Origin: Calditrichota bacterium | GTDB taxonomy: Bacteria > Calditrichota > Calditrichia > Calditrichales > J004 | Reading direction: 5' to 3' | NCBI GenBank assembly: GCA_013112635.1 | Contig: JABFGF010000005.1 | Coordinates: 62,001 to 126,000 of the forward strand | DNA length: 64,000 nt | In this document: one piece after another, positions 36,537 through 45,901 of the stretch | Numbering within the stretch: position 1 is the stretch's first letter | How the letters are laid out: each line of letters opens with the position of its first letter | The notes under the pieces: model-generated | Databases searched by the model: none | The model's input: only the letters and a program-made list of their open reading frames with translations | What the model was told of the DNA's origin: nothing | Made by a program: the position numbers and the translations under genes

Positions 36537-37202
36537 ATGACGAAAACGATTCTGATTTTTTTGGCTGTGGCAACGATATCTTTTGGACAGATTGAACAAG
36601 GCACTTACCAGCTTGGCGGTGGATTTGGCTTTCAGACGGGGAGTACAGGCAAGGGTGATAGTAAAACTGATATTACAGAATGGCACATCAGTCCTCAGGC
36701 GTCATTTTTTTTAATAGACAATTTTTCAGTTGGATTAGAATTAGCCTACCGCTCTTCATCATCTTCATCATCAATATCGAAAGAGGAAATGGATCGTGAT
36801 TTGCTTTATTTTGGCCCGATCATTCAATTTTTCTTTCCAGTGAATGAAAATGTTTTCTCATTTTTAAAAGCCAGCTATTCTCACTCAATAAGTGATCTTT
36901 CTTCTAAAAGAGAGTTGCTTTATTTTGACCCAACTATTGGCGAACCAGGTTATACTCTTTCTCAAACAAAAAGCTCACTAAGCTCAGATAGGTATGTAAT
37001 TGGTGGTGGATTGGCGATGTTTATGAATGAGTTTGTTTCAATTGAACCTCAGGTTGTTTTTGAAATGGACAGATTTGTAACAAAATCCGAACTTAAATCA
37101 GTCATAGGAAGTGAAACACATAAAATTCGTTTTTCTAATGAAAGCAATTTTCTGATTTTTTCGGTAGGAGTTAATTATTACATCAGGAAAGAAATATTTT
37201 GA
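36537..37202 (+). CDS. outer-membrane beta-barrel protein
   Basis: A 221-residue exported protein with signal peptide ending SFGQ. The mature sequence alternates hydrophobic and polar residues in short strands (QASFFLIDNFSVGLELAYR, FSFLKASYSHSI) and ends IRKEIF with terminal Phe, typical of small OmpX/OmpA-type barrels. Function is unknown. It is 15 bp after tyrS, probably cotranscribed but functionally unrelated. It converges with the 206-residue envelope gene. Confidence 0.8.
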   Translation: MTKTILIFLAVATISFGQIEQGTYQLGGGFGFQTGSTGKGDSKTDITEWHISPQASFFLIDNFSVGLELAYRSSSSSSSISKEEMDRDLLYFGPIIQFFFPVNENVFSFLKASYSHSISDLSSKRELLYFDPTIGEPGYTLSQTKSSLSSDRYVIGGGLAMFMNEFVSIEPQVVFEMDRFVTKSELKSVIGSETHKIRFSNESNFLIFSVGVNYYIRKEIF

Positions 37203-37213
37203 TTATTGATTTT

Positions 37214-37822
37214 TCAAAACCTGTATTCAAATCCTATTGTTGCAAGAAATATTGATTCTTTAAAATCATCAGAAAACATTAAATTTGCGACAGGCATAAT
37301 TCGCCATTTGTCTCCAATGGAAGTACCAATAAATATTTCAGAAATTGTTCCAATAGTTTCGCCCTTCTTACTACCCAGAAAACCATCATCATTTTCAATA
37401 TCTGCAATAATTAGTTTTGCCCCGCCGAAAATGCGCTCATTTCCTAAAAGTATTGCCGGCGAATAGCCAATCGTAGAGCCAAAATCGCCACTGGAATGTG
37501 AAAGCCCAAAATCTAATGAAACATAAAATGAGGAGTCGATAGTCAAGGCCTGATATTTTATATCCATTCCGATCACGCCCAATGCAAAAGGAATACCTGT
37601 AACTTTTGCTCCCATATCAATATCCTGAAACGCAGCCCAACGCAAATAAAGCTCCGGTATTGGTACCAGCTCATCCTGGTCGATGGGAGAAGTAATTCCA
37701 AGCCCAAAGGTTTTTTCATCATTTTCTAAAACTTTTGGAGTTTGCAATGTACTAAAGCTAACACAGGCAGTTGAAGATAGGGTCAACAAAATCGATAAAA
37801 GCAGTTTGGATAGGTGCTTCAT
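37214..37822 (-). CDS. small exported lipoprotein or barrel protein
   Basis: 202 residues from ATG 37822 (the longer start at 37834 adds four residues before a good signal peptide). The N-terminus LSILLTLSSTAC contains a lipobox-like Cys20, and the mature part is beta-rich (FGLGITSPIDQDELVPIPELYLRW). It ends ATIGFEYRF with Phe. Function is unknown. It is the last of four minus-strand genes linked to a sigma-54 activator. Confidence 0.75.
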   Translation of the reverse strand: MKHLSKLLLSILLTLSSTACVSFSTLQTPKVLENDEKTFGLGITSPIDQDELVPIPELYLRWAAFQDIDMGAKVTGIPFALGVIGMDIKYQALTIDSSFYVSLDFGLSHSSGDFGSTIGYSPAILLGNERIFGGAKLIIADIENDDGFLGSKKGETIGTISEIFIGTSIGDKWRIMPVANLMFSDDFKESIFLATIGFEYRF

Positions 37823-37852
37823 AGTTAACTCCAAAATAAGGTTTATTAAAAT

Positions 37853-38320
37853 TTAAAACAAATAACGCACTGCAATTGCGATGCTAAATTCAAAATCTGT
37901 TGCCGGGATTAAATCCAAAGCAGGGGCAATTTCGATAAACATATCAAAAGGTGTTTCTCTAAACTCATACATCAGCCCAAATGGAACACGAACACCAAGT
38001 TCTGAATCTTTTGTTTTTAGATGGCCGCCGATACCCATTGTTGGAGTTAATGAAAAATCCCTGTTAATGTAAATTGGAGTGAACCGTTTAAAAATATAAT
38101 CAATATGAATCTGAAGATTGGTTTCATTTTTAAAAGACCAGCTTAAACCGCCATTAAAATGTGTTGCGCCTGAATCAAGAAATTTAAAACTTAAACCAGT
38201 TGGATTACCAAGGATAATTCCAACTCCTGAGGTTTCATTTCCTGTTTTTGCGCTAAGAGATGAACCAAGAATAATAAAAATAAATAAGCAAGTAAGAATG
38301 GTTTTATAATTAACTTTCAT
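37853..38320 (-). CDS. small outer-membrane protein
   Basis: 155 residues from ATG 38320. A signal peptide ends near SSLSA. The mature part is a short beta-barrel-like sequence (GNPTGLSFKFL, GGLSWSFKNETNLQIHIDYIF, PFGLMYEF), finishing SIAIAVRYLF. Function is unknown. Its start overlaps the end of the sigma-54 activator gene, so the two are translationally coupled. Confidence 0.78.
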   Translation of the reverse strand: MKVNYKTILTCLFIFIILGSSLSAKTGNETSGVGIILGNPTGLSFKFLDSGATHFNGGLSWSFKNETNLQIHIDYIFKRFTPIYINRDFSLTPTMGIGGHLKTKDSELGVRVPFGLMYEFRETPFDMFIEIAPALDLIPATDFEFSIAIAVRYLF

Positions 38321-39815
38321 TTTCTTCAAACTTTTTTAGTTGTTTCTGAATCCAACGTACGGAAACACCAAGTGATTCTGCCGTATGTGTGCGATTACCG
38401 TTAAATTTATCCAATCGTTTTAACAGGATTTGTTTTTCCAGTTCACGCAAGGTTCCGCCATACTCATCAAACTTTTTATCTTCATCCTCAATCACAATAT
38501 GTTCATTATAGATTTTATCGGAATCACATAAAATAAGTGCCCGTTGAATTGTGTTTTCCAGTTGGCGTACATTTCCAGGCCAGTTGTATGATTCGAGTGT
38601 TTTTAAAGCCTCAGTAGAAAGCGTGATGTTACTTTTGCTATGCTTTTGGATAAAGAATCTGGCAAGTAATGCAATATCGCCCGATCTTTCTCTCAGGGAT
38701 GGTATTTTAATAGGAAAAACATTAAGCCTGTAAAAAAGATCTTCGCGGAAGTGCCCGGTTTTGGAAAGTTCTTTTAAGTTTTTGTTGGTGGCAGCAATCA
38801 AACGTACATCCACTTTTTTAAACTCAGTTGCACCTAACCGTATTATCTCCTGATTTTCAATAACCCGTAATAGTTTTGCTTGTAAGGCCATGGAGATGTC
38901 GGCAATTTCATCAAGAAAAAAGGTGCCGTTATCTGCTACTTCAAACAGCCCTTTTTTATCTGTAGTTGCCCCGGTGAACGCACCTTTTTTATAACCAAAT
39001 AATTCGCTTTCCAAAAGCGTATCCGGGATAGAACCACAAAACTGGGCAATATAAGATTGATCCTTGCGTTGGCTTAAAGTATGGATGGCCCGTGCGGCCA
39101 AGTCTTTTCCTGTACCACTTTCCCCGGTTATTAAAACTGTAGCATTGGTTTGGGCAACACGATGAATCATTGCGGAAAACTTTTTCATTGCCGCACTTTC
39201 ACCAATCATTTGAGGAATGTTTTGATAAGCTTCAAGTTGGTTGCGCAGTTGCAGGTTTTCGGTTTGCAACTTTTCCAGGTGCTCAATCCTGTTTAGTCCA
39301 AGTGAAATAAGGCTGGAAAAAAAATGCAGGAATTCCATATTTTCATCTGTAAATTCCTGGCGGTTCTTTATACTGTCAACAAGAATAACACCCCAAATGG
39401 CTTCACCATAAAAAACAGGTACGCCTATAATGGATTTAATTTGTTGAATCTGTATGCTCTCAAATTGTGAAATGTGTGGATCATTTTGAACATCATGATA
39501 TAGGCAGGCTTCTCTTTTGGAAATAACTTCCTGCAAAACCCCGGATGAAAAGTGGCTGACATCTTTCATTTGCTCTTTAAGAACATTTTGTGCAGCTATT
39601 ACCTGGAAATCATTTGATTTGTCCAGATAACGCACAAATAACCCACGCTCTGCGTTTATACCGGATACGACAAGATCAAGCGCCTCTTCGATGAGCCGTT
39701 CATGCATTTCTGGTGCATTTAATAAACGGGTAACCTGATACAATACATTATACTGTTCTGTAGTTAGTTCGCGGAGAGATTTTAATGAGGAAGTAAAGTT
39801 GATTTTATCGGGCAT
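38310..39815 (-). CDS. sigma-54-dependent activator with GAF domain
   Basis: A 501-residue regulator. A GAF sensory domain (about 20-175) leads to an AAA+ sigma-54 interaction domain with Walker A GESGTGKD (231-238), GAFTGA (278-283) and NVRQLENTIQRALIL, then a Fis-type HTH (THTAESLGVSVRWIQKQLKKF) at the end. It activates RpoN-dependent promoters by ATP hydrolysis, in the cytoplasm. The GAF ligand is unknown. The gene overlaps the upstream lipoprotein gene by 11 bp and the downstream barrel gene by 11 bp, so it is in an operon with envelope proteins. Confidence 0.93.
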   Translation of the reverse strand: MPDKINFTSSLKSLRELTTEQYNVLYQVTRLLNAPEMHERLIEEALDLVVSGINAERGLFVRYLDKSNDFQVIAAQNVLKEQMKDVSHFSSGVLQEVISKREACLYHDVQNDPHISQFESIQIQQIKSIIGVPVFYGEAIWGVILVDSIKNRQEFTDENMEFLHFFSSLISLGLNRIEHLEKLQTENLQLRNQLEAYQNIPQMIGESAAMKKFSAMIHRVAQTNATVLITGESGTGKDLAARAIHTLSQRKDQSYIAQFCGSIPDTLLESELFGYKKGAFTGATTDKKGLFEVADNGTFFLDEIADISMALQAKLLRVIENQEIIRLGATEFKKVDVRLIAATNKNLKELSKTGHFREDLFYRLNVFPIKIPSLRERSGDIALLARFFIQKHSKSNITLSTEALKTLESYNWPGNVRQLENTIQRALILCDSDKIYNEHIVIEDEDKKFDEYGGTLRELEKQILLKRLDKFNGNRTHTAESLGVSVRWIQKQLKKFEENES

Positions 39816-40779
39816 AAAAGCGTTTCTGTTTAGAAGCAGAGCGGTTCTCGAATTCGTCTATTACCCAGACAACCCAATAATATTGATTCTCTTCAAGTAT
39901 TGTTTCCAGAGTTATTGATGTAATTGTAGATGCGATATTGGTTAACCGATAAGCAACCCGAGGGTTGGGTTCATCAAAATATATTTCTACCATAAATTCA
40001 AAAGGGAAACCCGGATCAATGGGGTCCCAATTTAGCGTAGGTGTCACAGAAAGCGTGTCGCTTCCTTCAAGATTATCTAAAATAACTTCTTCTTTTATGA
40101 TTCGTTTTACAACTTCTTTAGTAAGCAGAATTAAATTACCAAAATTGTCTTTGACACTAATTAAAAATTCTTGCCCAATTACAGCTTCAGCAGAATTAAT
40201 ATTTAATTCACCCATTGTCAGGCTTTTTTCAAAAACCTTTTCTTCTAAGTTATAACCTAAAAAAGTTTTTACTCCCATTGATTTGCTGTTTATCAAAACA
40301 CTGTCAATATCATTATCCGGATCGAAAACATCTACTTTGAAATTTAAACTAATATCCTGGCGATCAGGGTAACCATTTTCAATACTGCTGTAAAATATGA
40401 CTGTATTTAAAATTGGAATAGCATTAAGATATTGTTCTATTCCAGGTTTAATTTCATTCCAGTCAACATACAGAGAGTCGTTAAAATAATGTTCGGATTC
40501 AAATACCAGCCAACCATTTTCTTTTTTTACATCATCAAAGTTAAAATTGCCTTTGTCATCAGAGAAAACGTAGCGGTTATTATTCCAAATTACTTTAGCA
40601 TTTTGAATTGGTTGATGAGGTACACGATAGGTAAGTACTCGTCCATTAAGGTTGGAGATTGAACTATTCGAATTTTCAGGGTCTAATGGGTTGTTACGGG
40701 GAGCATCCCCAAAGCAAGACCACATTACCACCGAGAATAACAAAATTGATTTTTTCAAAGGATGAAATATACTTTTCAT
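39805..40779 (-). CDS. exported lipoprotein with carboxypeptidase-regulatory-like domain
   Basis: 324 residues from ATG 40779; the ORF opens at 40797 but the signal peptide starts at MKSIFHPLKK. Lipobox VVMWSC puts the acylated Cys near 22 of this start. A beta domain resembling carboxypeptidase-regulatory/PEGA repeats follows (NLNGRVLTYRVPHQPIQNAKVIWNN), then fibronectin-like sequences. It is first in a four-gene operon whose second gene is the sigma-54 activator; perhaps a cell-surface sensor or structural component (inference). Confidence 0.8.
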   Translation of the reverse strand: MKSIFHPLKKSILLFSVVMWSCFGDAPRNNPLDPENSNSSISNLNGRVLTYRVPHQPIQNAKVIWNNNRYVFSDDKGNFNFDDVKKENGWLVFESEHYFNDSLYVDWNEIKPGIEQYLNAIPILNTVIFYSSIENGYPDRQDISLNFKVDVFDPDNDIDSVLINSKSMGVKTFLGYNLEEKVFEKSLTMGELNINSAEAVIGQEFLISVKDNFGNLILLTKEVVKRIIKEEVILDNLEGSDTLSVTPTLNWDPIDPGFPFEFMVEIYFDEPNPRVAYRLTNIASTITSITLETILEENQYYWVVWVIDEFENRSASKQKRFYAR

Positions 40780-41378
40780 ATTTATCATATCGATCATCTA
40801 AAAATTATATTAAAAAATATATGTAATTCATTGTGATTTGGCAACTGGTAAAATTTTTAAAAATCCGGACATTCTTTTCATAAGTAATATTGAATGGAGA
40901 GTCTGTATTCTAAGACTATTTAAAGCAAGCATGTGAATTTTTCAAAACATGTTTGTAAGTTTTGCTTCGGGAAAAACCTGGTGTTAATTCGATTGGGAAA
41001 TTGATGATCTCAAGGCAAGGGAGATAGGATTTTAACAAATCCGGTATGGCATGGATCTTAGTAGATGAAGGCTCTTGTTTTATAAACGATATAGAAAACC
41101 TGCAAATACAACCACTTACACAAGCGATGATTATATGGCTACAAACTTTGTCCAGTGGAATATACTCTTATAAAATGAAAGCACAGGATTTTGCTCAGAC
41201 CAAAAAAATGTTATTGTTGAGATAAAAACTTATTGAAATTGCAGGATTATTTAAATAGCCAAAACAGTTAAAATTATTAGATTGTGCGGCTCAATGTTAA
41301 GCTGTGTCAGCACTAATTGATTTTGTTACAGCCAGGAATTCCGGGTTGTTTTTTATCCAATAAAAAGGCTTGTTATTT
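40780..41378. other. intergenic region with decayed T9SS fragment
   Basis: About 600 bp between divergent genes. The main feature is the plus-strand remnant at 41046-41225. The remainder shows no ORF; promoters of the lipoprotein operon (minus) and the TonB receptor (plus) must lie here. Confidence 0.5.
41046..41225 (+). pseudogene. short remnant ending in T9SS type A sorting motif
   Basis: A 59-codon open frame (ATG 41046 to TAA 41223-41225) that ends TLSSGIYSYKMKAQDFAQTKKMLLLR. SGIYxYKMKAxxFxxTKKMxLLR is the closing part of T9SS type A sorting domains. Everything before residue 30 is unrelated, so this is the tail of a lost secreted protein, not a functional small gene. Confidence 0.65.
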
Positions 41379-43817
41379 ATGATCCCAAGATTCAAACAAA
41401 TAGTCCTAATATTTCTATTCCTTTTTGCCACAAATATCTATCCTGAAAATAATAATAAAAAGAATGATCATGTAATTCATGGATATATTATTGATGCTGA
41501 AAGCAAGCACCCAATTTCATATGCCAATGTTCTTTTATTTTCTTCGGAAACGAAAAAACAAACCAGCGGCATTGCTACCAATGATGATGGTTATTTCGAA
41601 TTAAACGGCATCGGGCCTGGTGTTTATTTTATGGAGATTCACTTCATCGGCTACAAAATAAAACAGGTGGAAGATATTGAAATCACAGAAGAAAACGATC
41701 TCTTCGATATGGGAGAAATAATAATCCAGCCCGATTTATTGAGCACGGATAATATTGAAGTTTTGGGGCAGCGCTCGCCAATCACATATCAAATCGATAA
41801 AAAAATAATTAATGTTGATGAACAAATTACTGCAACATCCGGGACTGCTGTTGAAATTCTGGAGAATGTTCCATCGGTTACCGTGGATATTGAAGGCAAT
41901 GTAAGCCTGCGCGGCAGTAGTAATTTTACGGTCTTAATCGATGGCAGGCCAACCATTCTGGAAGCGAATGATATCCTGCAGCAGATATCGGCCGCCTCAA
42001 TTGATAATATTGAGATTATTACAAATCCATCGGCAAAATTTAATCCAGAAGGAACCACGGGCATTATAAATCTTGTAATGAAAAAAAATAAACAGTTGGG
42101 GTTTCATGGTTTGGTTGAGGGCAACGGCGGGTACAGAAACCGCTATGGAGGCCAGGCAATTCTTAATTATAAATCGGGAAAGTATCAGCTTACAATGGAT
42201 GCCGGATATGGCCAGCGGGCGCGTTATGGTGATGAAAGGGAAGAGAATATCACTACGCAGGAAAATGTATCGTCTTTTCGAAACTCCGAAGGTACATCCG
42301 ACCGTGAAGGAGACCGTTTCCGGGTACGTGGTGAGCTTGGCATTCAACTAAGTCCTGCGGATTTTTTATCCTTTGGCGGAAATTTTCAGGACCGTGAACG
42401 AAGACGAATAGCCAATATAAATTTTTCAGAATGGACTGATCTCGCACCAGAGAAAATCAATACGGCCAGCAATACATTCAGAAGCCGCGGTGGAGATGAA
42501 TATTCAGTCTATGCTAGTTATGATCATAAATTTAATGAATCCGGTCATTTAATCCGGGCCGAAGCCCAGTATGAATCAGGTGACAGCAAAGAGTCGACAA
42601 ATACGGAATTGCTGGATAATAATTTTGCAATTGTCAACGGCATCAAAACTACCGAAGATGGTCCGGACGAAGAATTTCAGGCGAAGCTCGATTATACCCT
42701 GCCTTTGAACAAGGATACCAAATTTGAAGCCGGGTACCAGAATGAACTTGATCTGTCCGATGAGCTTACCGGGTATTCAACCTACAATCCGACAAGCGGC
42801 CGTTACGAGCTGCACGATGAATTCAGCAATCATGTAAAATCTCAGCGTAACGAGCATGCCCTTTATTCTCTTTTTGCTTCCAAGATTGGACAGCTCGGCT
42901 ATCAATTCGGGTTCAGGGCAGAATACACAGACCGAAAGATCGAGCTTGTTGAAACGACTAATACATTTACTTTAAACCGCTGGGATTATTTTCCATCGAT
43001 TCACTCATCCTATAAATTTGCAAATGGGCATCAGGTAATGGCCAGTTACACCAGGCGAATCGATCGTCCCAGAGGCTGGTACCTTGAACCTTTTGAAACC
43101 TGGTTTGATGCTTTTAATGTGCGCGTTGGAAATCCTGATATTATACCCGAATATATAGATTCTTATGAAGCTGGTTATCAGGCGGCGCTTGGAAAAACTG
43201 TTTTATCCACGGAATTTTACTACCGCATAAATCATAATAAAATAGAACGCCTGCGCTCTGTTTATGATGAAACTGTAACTTTGCATACAACCGAAAATGT
43301 TGGCACAGATTATTCATCCGGGACAGAACTGATGGTCAACTTTGATCCTGTTAAGGATTGGAATGTAAATTTATTGGGTAACCTGTATAATTACCGCATC
43401 GAAGGTGCTATTTTTGAAGAAGCATTTTCCAGGGAAAGTTTTAATTGGAATGTACGATTTAATAATCGCTTCAAATTGTGGGAATCTGCCCAACTGCAAT
43501 TAAATATGAATTACAACAGTGCATCGGTTTCATCTCAAAGCGAGAGAGAGGGATTCTTTTATACACACCTTGCTCTAAAACAGGAGTTCTTTAACAAAAC
43601 GCTTTCTGCCACACTGCAAATAAGAGATATGTTTGGTACGGCAAATTACGAACATACTTCCAAAGGAACGGATTTTTATACCTATCGATTGTATGAACGG
43701 GAATTTCCTGAGATTACTTTAAATGTGCGCTATTTTATAAACCGCCAGCAAAATAAAAAAGACAGAAACAGAGGCGGCGGAGATGGAGAAGATTTTAATG
43801 GCGGAGAAGAGTTCTAA
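41379..43817 (+). CDS. TonB-dependent receptor with carboxypeptidase-regulatory domain
   Basis: 812 residues from ATG 41379 (AAAAAGG 10 bp upstream; a TTG at 41370 is less likely). After the signal peptide comes an N-terminal carboxypeptidase-regulatory-like domain (HGYIIDAESKHPISYANVLLFSS), a plug domain (LLSTDNIEVLGQRSPI...NVPSVTVDIEGNVSLRGSSNFTVLIDGRP), and a beta barrel ending GGEEF. The C-terminal tail is Gly/Asp-rich. It is of the Bacteroidetes-like outer-membrane receptor type; the substrate is unknown. It stands alone on the plus strand. Confidence 0.88.
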   Translation: MIPRFKQIVLIFLFLFATNIYPENNNKKNDHVIHGYIIDAESKHPISYANVLLFSSETKKQTSGIATNDDGYFELNGIGPGVYFMEIHFIGYKIKQVEDIEITEENDLFDMGEIIIQPDLLSTDNIEVLGQRSPITYQIDKKIINVDEQITATSGTAVEILENVPSVTVDIEGNVSLRGSSNFTVLIDGRPTILEANDILQQISAASIDNIEIITNPSAKFNPEGTTGIINLVMKKNKQLGFHGLVEGNGGYRNRYGGQAILNYKSGKYQLTMDAGYGQRARYGDEREENITTQENVSSFRNSEGTSDREGDRFRVRGELGIQLSPADFLSFGGNFQDRERRRIANINFSEWTDLAPEKINTASNTFRSRGGDEYSVYASYDHKFNESGHLIRAEAQYESGDSKESTNTELLDNNFAIVNGIKTTEDGPDEEFQAKLDYTLPLNKDTKFEAGYQNELDLSDELTGYSTYNPTSGRYELHDEFSNHVKSQRNEHALYSLFASKIGQLGYQFGFRAEYTDRKIELVETTNTFTLNRWDYFPSIHSSYKFANGHQVMASYTRRIDRPRGWYLEPFETWFDAFNVRVGNPDIIPEYIDSYEAGYQAALGKTVLSTEFYYRINHNKIERLRSVYDETVTLHTTENVGTDYSSGTELMVNFDPVKDWNVNLLGNLYNYRIEGAIFEEAFSRESFNWNVRFNNRFKLWESAQLQLNMNYNSASVSSQSEREGFFYTHLALKQEFFNKTLSATLQIRDMFGTANYEHTSKGTDFYTYRLYEREFPEITLNVRYFINRQQNKKDRNRGGGDGEDFNGGEEF

Positions 43818-43934
43818 GAAGACCTGTTTGGTGTGCTAAAAACATTCCAACCTTTATCATTCTCCTTTGTTTGTGCAAGACTACAAGAGAATGTGGGTTC
43901 ATTGTTTCCAAATTTTGTTTAAAACATAAAGACC

Positions 43935-44561
43935 TCATTTAAGTTTGTAAGATATAGACAGGTTAAAATTTAACAAGTTGTAATATTTTCTGCTTCTCTC
44001 AAAAGAATCTCTTATAAAACGTTGAGTAATACCCGCTGAAAACCCAATATTGAAGTTTTCTGTAATTTTATATATATGGTAATATGTTTCACTGATTTGA
44101 AAATTCTCAGTATTCGCAATGCAACTACTTAACCTTCCCCAACCTAACCATTGGTAAGAAAAAGAAATATTTATATTACTTTGATAGTGCTTGTTATCCG
44201 CTAAGCCAATGGCAATAATGTTCTGAAAATAGTCCCCAACAATACTTGATCCAATATTGAAACGGGTAACAAAAGGTTTGTTTCCAATTGTAAAAAGGTG
44301 CATAGTAAAGCCTAAATCAAAAACTAAATAACCCAGCCCTATATTAAAACTATAGCTTGAGTCGTAATTAGCAGTATATCTAATATGTGAAAGGGTTTCC
44401 ATATCAGGGATAGAGTACTCCAAATAACTATGATCATCAAGATAAGCCGATTGTGAAACGGTTAAGGCATTAACCAAACATTGCTTATTTTGGCCAAAAG
44501 AAAAAGTGGCCGTAAAAAGGATGGAAACTATTATAAGCCAATATATTTTTCGATTTGCCAT
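43935..44561 (-). CDS. exported protein of unknown function
   Basis: A 208-residue protein with signal peptide ending SFGQ. Alternating strands (YNFNIGLGYLVFDLGFTMHLF-like pattern, LNFNLSISYKLK at the end) suggest a small outer-membrane barrel. Several Tyr/Asn residues, no enzymatic motif. It lies convergent to the TonB receptor gene and upstream of the trxB region. Confidence 0.7.
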   Translation of the reverse strand: MANRKIYWLIIVSILFTATFSFGQNKQCLVNALTVSQSAYLDDHSYLEYSIPDMETLSHIRYTANYDSSYSFNIGLGYLVFDLGFTMHLFTIGNKPFVTRFNIGSSIVGDYFQNIIAIGLADNKHYQSNINISFSYQWLGWGRLSSCIANTENFQISETYYHIYKITENFNIGFSAGITQRFIRDSFERSRKYYNLLNFNLSISYKLK

Positions 44562-44715
44562 ATTATCCTCTGGTCAGTTTCTGCTGGTTTATGGGCATGG
44601 TCCAGCAATCCTTCAATTATGTGCAATAAAACATACATAAGTTACAAAGTTAAACTGTAAAAGAAATAGTGGATTTATGTTTTTCAGGTTATTATTGCGG
44701 AGCTATGATTTGAGG

Positions 44716-44751
44716 TAAAAAAAGTGCCTCCAAAAAAATTGAAGACACTTT
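44716..44751 (-). terminator. rho-independent terminator after trxB
   Basis: On the minus strand AAAGTGTCTTC pairs with GGAGGCACTTT (11 pairs, two of them G-U), followed by a run of five T. It lies just past the trxB stop and closes the gene. Confidence 0.8.
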
Positions 44752-44771
44752 GAAAATTATCATAATATTTA

Positions 44772-45695
44772 TTATTGCGCTTCCAGCCAACGCTCGGCAT
44801 CAATGGCCGCCATACAACCGGAGCCGGCAGCAGTAATGGCCTGGCGATACGTATGGTCTTGCACATCACCACAGGCAAAAACACCATCAATACTTGTGTA
44901 GGTAGAATCAGGTTTGGTGATCAAATAGCCTGTTTCATCCTGATCCAGCATTTCAAAAATTTGGGTGTTTGGCACGTGGCCAATCGCCATAAAAACACCA
45001 TCAATTTTCATTTCATTAACTTCGCCGTTTTTGGTGTTTTTAACTTTTACACCGGTTACATTTTCTTCGCCAACAATTTCATCAATCGTGCTGTTTAACA
45101 GAAATTCAATCTTAGGATTTGCCTTGGCTTTGGTAACCATAATTTTTGATGCTCGAAATTCTTCCCGTCTGTGCATCAAGTAAACTTTGCTTGCAAATTT
45201 GGTTAAAAATGTTGCTTCTTCCATGGCCGAATCGCCACCACCAACTACAATAATTTCCTTATCTCGGAAGAAAAAACCATCACATGTTGCGCAGGCAGAA
45301 ACGCCACGGCCCATTAATCGTGTTTCGGATTCCAGGCCCAAAAGTTTTGCCGAAGCTCCCGTTGAAATGATTACAGAATCGGCGGTGTAAGTTTCCTGTT
45401 CGCCATAAACCGTAAATGGCCGTTTGGAAAAATCTACTTTTTCTGCGCGTTCAAATTTTGTTGTAGCTCCAAAATTTTGTGCTTGTTTGCGCATATCTTC
45501 CATAAGTTGCGGGCCCATAATTCCGGTTGGGAAGCCTGGATAGTTTTCTACATCGGTAGTAATTGTCAACTGTCCGCCAGGTTGGTGGCCTTCTAAAACG
45601 AGTGGTTTCAAATCAGCGCGTGCCGCGTAAATGGCCGCAGTAAGTCCTGCCGGTCCTGAGCCAAGAACAAGTACTTCATAATGATTGTTGGACAT
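44772..45695 (-). CDS. trxB: thioredoxin-disulfide reductase
   Basis: A 307-residue flavoprotein. FAD-binding [16 protein letters not shown], redox-active CATC at 135-138 in [16 protein letters not shown] motif [13 protein letters not shown] and C-terminal [22 protein letters not shown] are all present. It reduces thioredoxin with NADPH in the cytosol. It would supply electrons to the thioredoxin-fold proteins encoded elsewhere in this window only through other carriers. It is followed by a terminator. Confidence 0.97.
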   Translation of the reverse strand: MSNNHYEVLVLGSGPAGLTAAIYAARADLKPLVLEGHQPGGQLTITTDVENYPGFPTGIMGPQLMEDMRKQAQNFGATTKFERAEKVDFSKRPFTVYGEQETYTADSVIISTGASAKLLGLESETRLMGRGVSACATCDGFFFRDKEIIVVGGGDSAMEEATFLTKFASKVYLMHRREEFRASKIMVTKAKANPKIEFLLNSTIDEIVGEENVTGVKVKNTKNGEVNEMKIDGVFMAIGHVPNTQIFEMLDQDETGYLITKPDSTYTSIDGVFACGDVQDHTYRQAITAAGSGCMAAIDAERWLEAQ

Positions 45696-45901
45696 TTTAT
45701 ACTCCTCTTTTTTTCCCTTTTCGGGATTTGATTTTTTCTTTTTTCTGTTTCTGTAGATGAGAAATTGTTTTGCCGGTTACAACGAAAACAATAATAAAAG
45801 TATCACAAAAGTATTTTGGTGTGAAATAAAAATATTATGGAAATTGTCTCATCAGCCTTTTATCTTCAAGCGGTCAAAATAACCAATCTTTAAGGATTAT
45901 T

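Noticed and set aside
41047-41064. TGGCAT-N5-TTAG as a sigma-54 promoter
   Set aside because: The -12 element lacks GC, and it lies within the T9SS remnant rather than near a gene start.
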